Under the pieces are notes generated by a model. That model ran no database searches. It was not told the origin of the DNA and saw only the letters and a program-made list of their open reading frames with translations. Both the position numbers and the translations under genes were made by a program. A stretch of 64,000 bases of DNA. It comes from Saccharothrix coeruleofusca. Lineage in GTDB: Bacteria; Actinomycetota; Actinomycetes; Mycobacteriales; Pseudonocardiaceae. This document shows, piece by piece, positions 60,301-64,000 of this stretch. The stretch is taken from positions 600,522-664,521 of the forward strand of contig NZ_BMRG01000004.1 in the NCBI RefSeq assembly GCF_014648515.1, in the 5' to 3' direction. Numbering within the stretch: the stretch's first letter is position 1; every line of letters begins with the position of its first letter.

Positions 60301-63109
60301 TGACCTCGATCTGCGTGCCGTAACGCGCGTTGAGCCGCGCCACGAGCTTGAGCATCACCAGGCTGTCCGCTCCCAGCTCCAGGAACCGGTCGTCGTCGGA
60401 GATCTCCCGGACGTCGAGGCCCAACTGCCCGGCGAGTTCGCCCTTCACCCACGTACCGAGGTCTTCGACCGCCGGGTGTGTCATTTCGCTCCCCTTCGGG
60501 GTCGGATCGAGGCCCCAGTACCGCTGCCGCTGCCAGGGATAGGTGGGCAGGCCCTGGACGAACCGGCCGTGCGGGTACACAGCCGTCCAGTCCAGGTCGG
60601 CCCCGACCGAGTAGAGGCGCGCGAGGGTTTCCGGGAGGTCGCCGCCCGCGTGGACGACCTCCACCGGCGTCGTGCCTGCCCACCGCGCGGTGACGGCGAT
60701 GTCCACGGCGTGGGCGGAGGCCGGACCGATCTCGAGGAAGCTGGTGAAACCCCGGCGCAGCAGCGCCTCCACGGCTTGCCGCATCCGCACCGGCTGGACG
60801 ACGCCGCGAGCCCAGTAATCCGGCCCGAGCGCCGCCGGGTCCAGGACGTCACCGGTGACGCTGGAGCAGAACAGGGCTGTGCCGGAACCGGTGGCCGCCC
60901 CCACCCCCATCGCCCGCATCCGGTCCGCGGCCGGACGCATGGCCGGGCTGTGGAAGGCGTAGTCCATGGTCAAGCGCGTGCAGCGGTAACCAGCCCCGGT
61001 CAGCACCCCGGCCGCGACGGCCAGTCGCTCCTCCGGCCCGGACAGGACGCAGCCGCGCGGGCTGTTCTCCGCCGCCAGCACCAGTCCGGCCTGCTCAGCG
61101 GCTCGCCTGATGTCCTGCGAGTCCGCGGACTGCCCGGTGACGGCCAGCATGCCACCGGACCCGCGCAGGTCAGCCATCGCCGTACCGCGTTCCGCCACCA
61201 ACCGGGCCGCGGACTCCAGGTCGAACAAGCCCGCTGCGAAGGCCGCCGCGGCCTCTCCCGCGCTGTGGCCGATGACGGCCGCGGGCCGCACGCCGAACGA
61301 TCGCCACACCGCGTAGAGCGCGGCTTGGTAGACGAACAGCGCGGCCTGGGCCACGGCCGTGTTCCGCAAACGCTCCGCCCCGCCGCGGTTCCACCCCGCC
61401 AGCAACCCGTGTACCGACACTCCCAGCGTCTCGGCGAAGATCGGCTCACACGCGTCGACCACCTGCCGGAACGCGGGCTGTGCGAGCAGTTCGCGCCCCA
61501 TGGCGGCGTGCTGGCCGCCCTGTCCGGGGAACACCAGAACGCTCTCACGCCAGAACCGCTTCTCGCGCCGCTCGTTGTCCGCCGTGGCACGGCGCAGCTC
61601 GGCGACCAGTCCGTCCCGGTCAACGGCGACGAAACCCCGACGGTGGTCGAAGTGCGCGCGTCGGACCGCTGCCGTGTAGCACACGTCCGCCACCGACGGG
61701 CCGTCCCCGGCTTCCAGCGTGTCGGCGTAGCGGCCCGCCAGCGCACGCAGGGCCGCGGCGCTGCGAGCCGACAGGGGCAGGACGAGGGCGGGGTGGTCAG
61801 GGATCGTCGTGGTCGGTGCGGGCACGCCCTCGGAGACGACGGCGTGCGCGTTGGTGCCGCCGTACCCGAACGAGCTGACAGCTCCGACCAGCTCCTTGCC
61901 GGTGTCCCACGGGCGCGTGCTCGTGACGATCTCGACCGAGCCACCGGTCGCGGGCAGCCGGGGGTTGAGCCGTTCGGTGTGCAGCGAGGCGGGCAGCTTC
62001 CGGTTGCGGAGGCACAGGACCAGTTTGACCAGGCCGGCGAGGCCCGCCGCCGCCTCGGTGTGGCCGATGTTGGACTTGACCGAGCCCACGTAGCACGGCC
62101 CGTCCGCGGGCTGCCGCTTGCCGTACGTGCGCAGCAGCGCTCCGAACTCGATGGGATCCCCCAGCGGAGTGCCGGAGCCGTGCGCCTCGACGTAGGTCAC
62201 CGCGGAGGAGGGCAATCCGGCATCCACCAGAGCGCGGTTGATGACCTCCTCCTGCGCGGGCCCGCTGGGGGCGGTGAGGCCGTTGCTCCTGCCGTCCTGG
62301 TTGACCGCTGTTCCACGGATCACCGCGAGGACCTCGCTGCCGCGCCGCTGCGCCGACGTCAAGAGCTCCAGCACGAGCACCGCGCAACCGTCCGAGCGCA
62401 CATAACCGTCGCCGTCCGCGCCGAAGGGCCGGCAACGACCGTCCGACGCCATCATGCCGAATTCCGAGAGCGACACCCAGTTGTCCGGGGCCAGCACGAG
62501 GTTCACCGCGCCGACGAGCGCCCGGCCGCACGTGCCCCGCCGCAGGTGCTGCACGGCCAGGTCGAGGGCGACGAGGCCGGAGGAGCAGGCGGTGTCGACC
62601 GCCAGGCTGGGCCCTCGGAGGTCGAACGCGTACGACAACCGGTTGGCCGCGATGGCCGGGGACTGACCAGTGCTGAAGTACGGACCGACACGTGCGAGGT
62701 CGGCGCCCAGCAGCCGCCCGTAGTCGCTGCCGCTGATACCGACGAAAACACCGCAGTCACGGGCTTCGTCACCGCGAGCGGGCAGACCTGCCCGCTCCAT
62801 CGCCTCGTGCGAGACCTCCAGCAGCATCCGCTGCTGGGGATCCACGCTCTCGGCCTCGGCGGGCGAGATCCCGAAGAACCCCGCGTCGAAGTCGGCCGCG
62901 CTGGGCACCCGACCGGCCCAACGGGTGCCGGTCGTGCCCGGTGCGGAGATCCCCGCTGGGACGTACTGGTCGAGCGGTCCCGTGGAGCCGGGCAGTTCGG
63001 TGATGGCGTCGGTCTCGTCCATCAGCACCCGCCACAGGTCCTCCGGTGCGAACACGTCACCGGGGAACCGGCACGACATGGCCGTGATCGCGATGGGCTC
63101 GGCGTTCAT
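57380..63109 (-). CDS. Hybrid PKS: KS-AT-ACP-aminotransferase-C
   Basis: The 1909-aa protein is ordered as follows. KS (1-~430): VDTACSSGL Cys175, VEAHGSGTPLGDP, NIGHTEAAAG. AT (~525-850): FPGQGGQH, GHSAGEAAAA, YAFHSP, which points to malonyl-type. ACP (~905-975): LELGADSLVML. Class III aminotransferase of the GSAM/AMT kind (~1085-1510): GSEAVMGAIR, DEMITGFR, Lys in YGKIIGGGLPL. Condensation (~1535-1900): HHLVMDG. KR and DH are absent, so the beta-keto group is left for transamination. This is the MycA/McyE logic for beta-amino acyl chains. ATG overlaps the FAAL-ACP stop. Confidence 0.93.
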   Translation of the reverse strand: MNAEPIAITAMSCRFPGDVFAPEDLWRVLMDETDAITELPGSTGPLDQYVPAGISAPGTTGTRWAGRVPSAADFDAGFFGISPAEAESVDPQQRMLLEVSHEAMERAGLPARGDEARDCGVFVGISGSDYGRLLGADLARVGPYFSTGQSPAIAANRLSYAFDLRGPSLAVDTACSSGLVALDLAVQHLRRGTCGRALVGAVNLVLAPDNWVSLSEFGMMASDGRCRPFGADGDGYVRSDGCAVLVLELLTSAQRRGSEVLAVIRGTAVNQDGRSNGLTAPSGPAQEEVINRALVDAGLPSSAVTYVEAHGSGTPLGDPIEFGALLRTYGKRQPADGPCYVGSVKSNIGHTEAAAGLAGLVKLVLCLRNRKLPASLHTERLNPRLPATGGSVEIVTSTRPWDTGKELVGAVSSFGYGGTNAHAVVSEGVPAPTTTIPDHPALVLPLSARSAAALRALAGRYADTLEAGDGPSVADVCYTAAVRRAHFDHRRGFVAVDRDGLVAELRRATADNERREKRFWRESVLVFPGQGGQHAAMGRELLAQPAFRQVVDACEPIFAETLGVSVHGLLAGWNRGGAERLRNTAVAQAALFVYQAALYAVWRSFGVRPAAVIGHSAGEAAAAFAAGLFDLESAARLVAERGTAMADLRGSGGMLAVTGQSADSQDIRRAAEQAGLVLAAENSPRGCVLSGPEERLAVAAGVLTGAGYRCTRLTMDYAFHSPAMRPAADRMRAMGVGAATGSGTALFCSSVTGDVLDPAALGPDYWARGVVQPVRMRQAVEALLRRGFTSFLEIGPASAHAVDIAVTARWAGTTPVEVVHAGGDLPETLARLYSVGADLDWTAVYPHGRFVQGLPTYPWQRQRYWGLDPTPKGSEMTHPAVEDLGTWVKGELAGQLGLDVREISDDDRFLELGADSLVMLKLVARLNARYGTQIEVRQLLEEYMTIRELAGGLSGVRVLDGADAQEGETAPTTAEEIAVPTTSAPAVDVAPLDARPVDGLPAVVAEQLKLMRDQLTLLGARARISADPPASTATSASAGAKPAEGVPAGGTRTGSSAGRPPEPPKWRPSKLTPAQERFVNDLASRTSSHARQLVRRYRPRLAESRPFSHFRPELKDLHVPLVAERTAGAKIWDDSGREYIDYGMGFGVHLFGHNPPFVTSAIRRQLDRTYSLGVQLKQAYELAERLGDLTGHERVTFCNTGSEAVMGAIRLARLATGRPKVAYFDRSYHGLTDLVLARADAGGATPIAPGLSAAAASEAVVLPYGQESALEYLRAADDVAAVVVEPVQSRNPSLQPAAFLAALRRLTGERGMVLVFDEMITGFRIGPGGAAAHFGVTPDLATYGKIIGGGLPLAVIAGRGDLMGGMDGGVWRPGDGSMPTHTTTLFGGTFQKHPLAVAAATSVLDHLADSGPGLYEDLNARADRLVEGLREIFREAAVPYTVASFGSMWRLEYRGNPSLHQPLEMELLYHTLLSEGIHVQEGRTFFLSTVHEDTDAERLLDAVDASLRRLREPGFLTAAQPAPRLEWAMTPQQKQLWQLQRHHGPQWTAYHESVLVDLRGDLDRDALRRAWRDAGRNHPALRAAVTADGEWLRCDRSTDLTIRVSDVPPTPEAIADDAAAPFAPLDGSLCRATLFEHSPQHHALLVSAHHLVMDGTSLSLLLDDLAGFYSGHVAGESLPPSRPAVPVRLRQQVTSVAEPLPRTPDAFDPARRHTVPLAPDLWAALRTGAAELGCTPFALAFSAFAYALHQVTGEAELGLGVHVDQRPLDEHDFAGHYVLVAGVRTALSRGESFRDLEARTRPHLVNLLDRPAAAGEPDAVFNLNPAVPEPRMSGLDVSIDLPPVRHAKYPLFFDVISIGENRFVDIVHRPSFDAETVEKLHLCWESLIRHVGAEGSDFAEQPHSDPREG

Positions 63110-64000
63110 TCCAGCGCCTGCACGAGGTCGGCGATGGTGGGGTGGTCGTAGACGAGGGTTTCCGGCACGCTGATCCCGAGCACCTTCGCCAGCTCACCGG
63201 CCAGTTGCTCGGCACGCAGCGAATCCAGCCCGTACTCGGACAGCGGCGCGTGGTCGTCGATCTCCGCCGCCTGCACTCCAACGGTCCTGGCCACCAGCCA
63301 CCTGACCATCGGGCGCAGTTCGGGGCCGCTCGCGCGGGGCCGGTCCTCGGCGAGCGGGTACCGGTGGCGCACCTCGATCGCCCCGCTCCGCAGCCTGCGG
63401 GCGCACTCGGCGCGCTGGACCTTCCCGCTGGAGGTCTTGGGCACGCTCCTCGGCCGGACCAGGGCGATCATCTGGGCCCTGAGCTCGAAGGTCTCACCGA
63501 GGCGGCGCTGCACGGCCGCGGCCACCGCGGGCAACTCCTCGTCGGAGCAGGAGTCCACCACTTCGCAGACCACACCGACCTCCTCCCCCAGCGCGCCCTC
63601 CTCGGGGAACGCGGCGGCTCCACCCGGCCGGATCGCCGGGTGCGCCCGCTCGGCGACGTGCTCCAGGTCGATCGCGTCGTAGTTCTGCCCTCGGACGATG
63701 ATCACGTTCTTCAGACGGCCGCTGATGTAGATCTCGCCGCCGTGCCGGAACCCGAGATCCCCGGTTCGCAGGTACAGCCGCTCCGGGTCGCCCCTCAAGT
63801 GCCCGTAGAGCTTGCCCCGGACGTTGCCCTGGTCGCCGTGCACACCGGTGGTGACCGCCCACCCGGCGATCCAGATCTCGCCGACGGTGTCGTCCCCCAG
63901 TGCGTCGTACGTGTCGGGCGAGACGATGGCCACCTCCAGCCCCGGCACCGGGCGGCCGCACGACACGAGCAGCCTGGCGTCGTCCGCGGCGGGCCTGACC
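63106..64000 (-). CDS. Fatty acyl-AMP ligase with C-terminal ACP (N-terminus beyond window)
   Basis: About 298 C-terminal residues are visible. The ligase end has GEIWIAG, YLRTGDLGFRHGGEIYISGRLKNVIIVRGQNYDAIDLE, the FAAL-type C-terminal subdomain, and PKTSSGKVQRAECARR. An ACP follows (~215-290): LSEYGLDSLRAEQLAGEL with the phosphopantetheine Ser. FAALs activate fatty acids as acyl-AMP and load them on a carrier, here in cis. It feeds the KS of the next gene, which it overlaps by 4 nt. The gene is truncated by the window edge. Confidence 0.88.
   Translation of the reverse strand, partial: VRPAADDARLLVSCGRPVPGLEVAIVSPDTYDALGDDTVGEIWIAGWAVTTGVHGDQGNVRGKLYGHLRGDPERLYLRTGDLGFRHGGEIYISGRLKNVIIVRGQNYDAIDLEHVAERAHPAIRPGGAAAFPEEGALGEEVGVVCEVVDSCSDEELPAVAAAVQRRLGETFELRAQMIALVRPRSVPKTSSGKVQRAECARRLRSGAIEVRHRYPLAEDRPRASGPELRPMVRWLVARTVGVQAAEIDDHAPLSEYGLDSLRAEQLAGELAKVLGISVPETLVYDHPTIADLVQALE

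Noticed and set aside
1-64000. tRNA, rRNA, CRISPR array, intact transposase or integrase
   Set aside because: I looked for T-loop motifs, spaced repeats and recombinase motifs in the gaps and saw none. A dedicated scan was not possible.

Overview
The window is high-GC actinomycete chromosome. Supporting signs are GTG/TTG starts, many leaderless-looking promoters, mycothiol-type (MDMPI) genes, type VII secretion family proteins and AfsR-type regulators. The gene repertoire and the small palindromic repeats suggest a filamentous Pseudonocardiaceae member (Actinosynnema/Saccharothrix/Lentzea-like). That taxonomic guess is inference only.

Layout. 1-11 kb: regulators and transporters, namely a partial XRE regulator, an AfsR-like STAND regulator, a GNAT, an MDMPI-fold protein, a SulP anion transporter with a short upstream ORF, a TerC/Alx-family metal exporter behind a clear manganese (yybP-ykoY) riboswitch, a TetR, and a ROK regulator divergent from an MFS permease. 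11-12.8 kb: a divergent SDR/XRE-MmyB pair. 12.8-22.9 kb: two divergent, tightly coupled operons that together look like a C7-cyclitol (pseudosugar) pathway. Leftward run a sugar phosphate cyclase, a kinase fused to a TIM-barrel epimerase-like domain, and a GlgC-like nucleotidyltransferase. Rightward run an MFS exporter, an RmlD-like reductase, a VldE-like pseudoglycosyltransferase, a class III aminotransferase and an MDR dehydrogenase. Expected product: a validoxylamine-like pseudodisaccharide (phosphate).

22.9-31 kb: an alpha/beta hydrolase and HxlR pair sharing GGTTACC operators; two HAD hydrolases; an XRE-TPR regulator followed by an unusual micro-operon (20-aa peptide, Cys-rich 89-aa protein, 67-aa protein, all overlapping by 4 nt); a TetR/MFS pair with twin operators; a perfect 22-bp inverted repeat; a triple palindromic repeat; and a secreted GH18 chitinase. 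31-39 kb: a pentapeptide-repeat protein, a GH38 alpha-mannosidase, a second-type methionyl-tRNA synthetase with a hairpin-rich leader, and an XRE-NACHT-transmembrane STAND protein. 39-45 kb: an eight-gene, overlap-coupled operon of type VII secretion substrate/chaperone-like proteins ending in two secreted hydrolases.

45-64 kb: a SufS-like class V enzyme converges on a leftward lipopeptide-type gene cluster that runs off the right edge. In transcription order it has FAAL-ACP, KS-AT-ACP-aminotransferase-C, a free C domain, TE-A-T, a P450, a methyltransferase, an MFS exporter, a luciferase-like monooxygenase, a 60-aa ORF and a free A domain. The logic matches mycosubtilin-type assembly of a beta-amino fatty acyl chain followed by amino acid condensation, but with very few modules and with the thioesterase at the N-terminus of the NRPS.

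No tRNA, rRNA, CRISPR array or intact transposase was seen. All functional statements rest on motif reading by eye; no database search was run.
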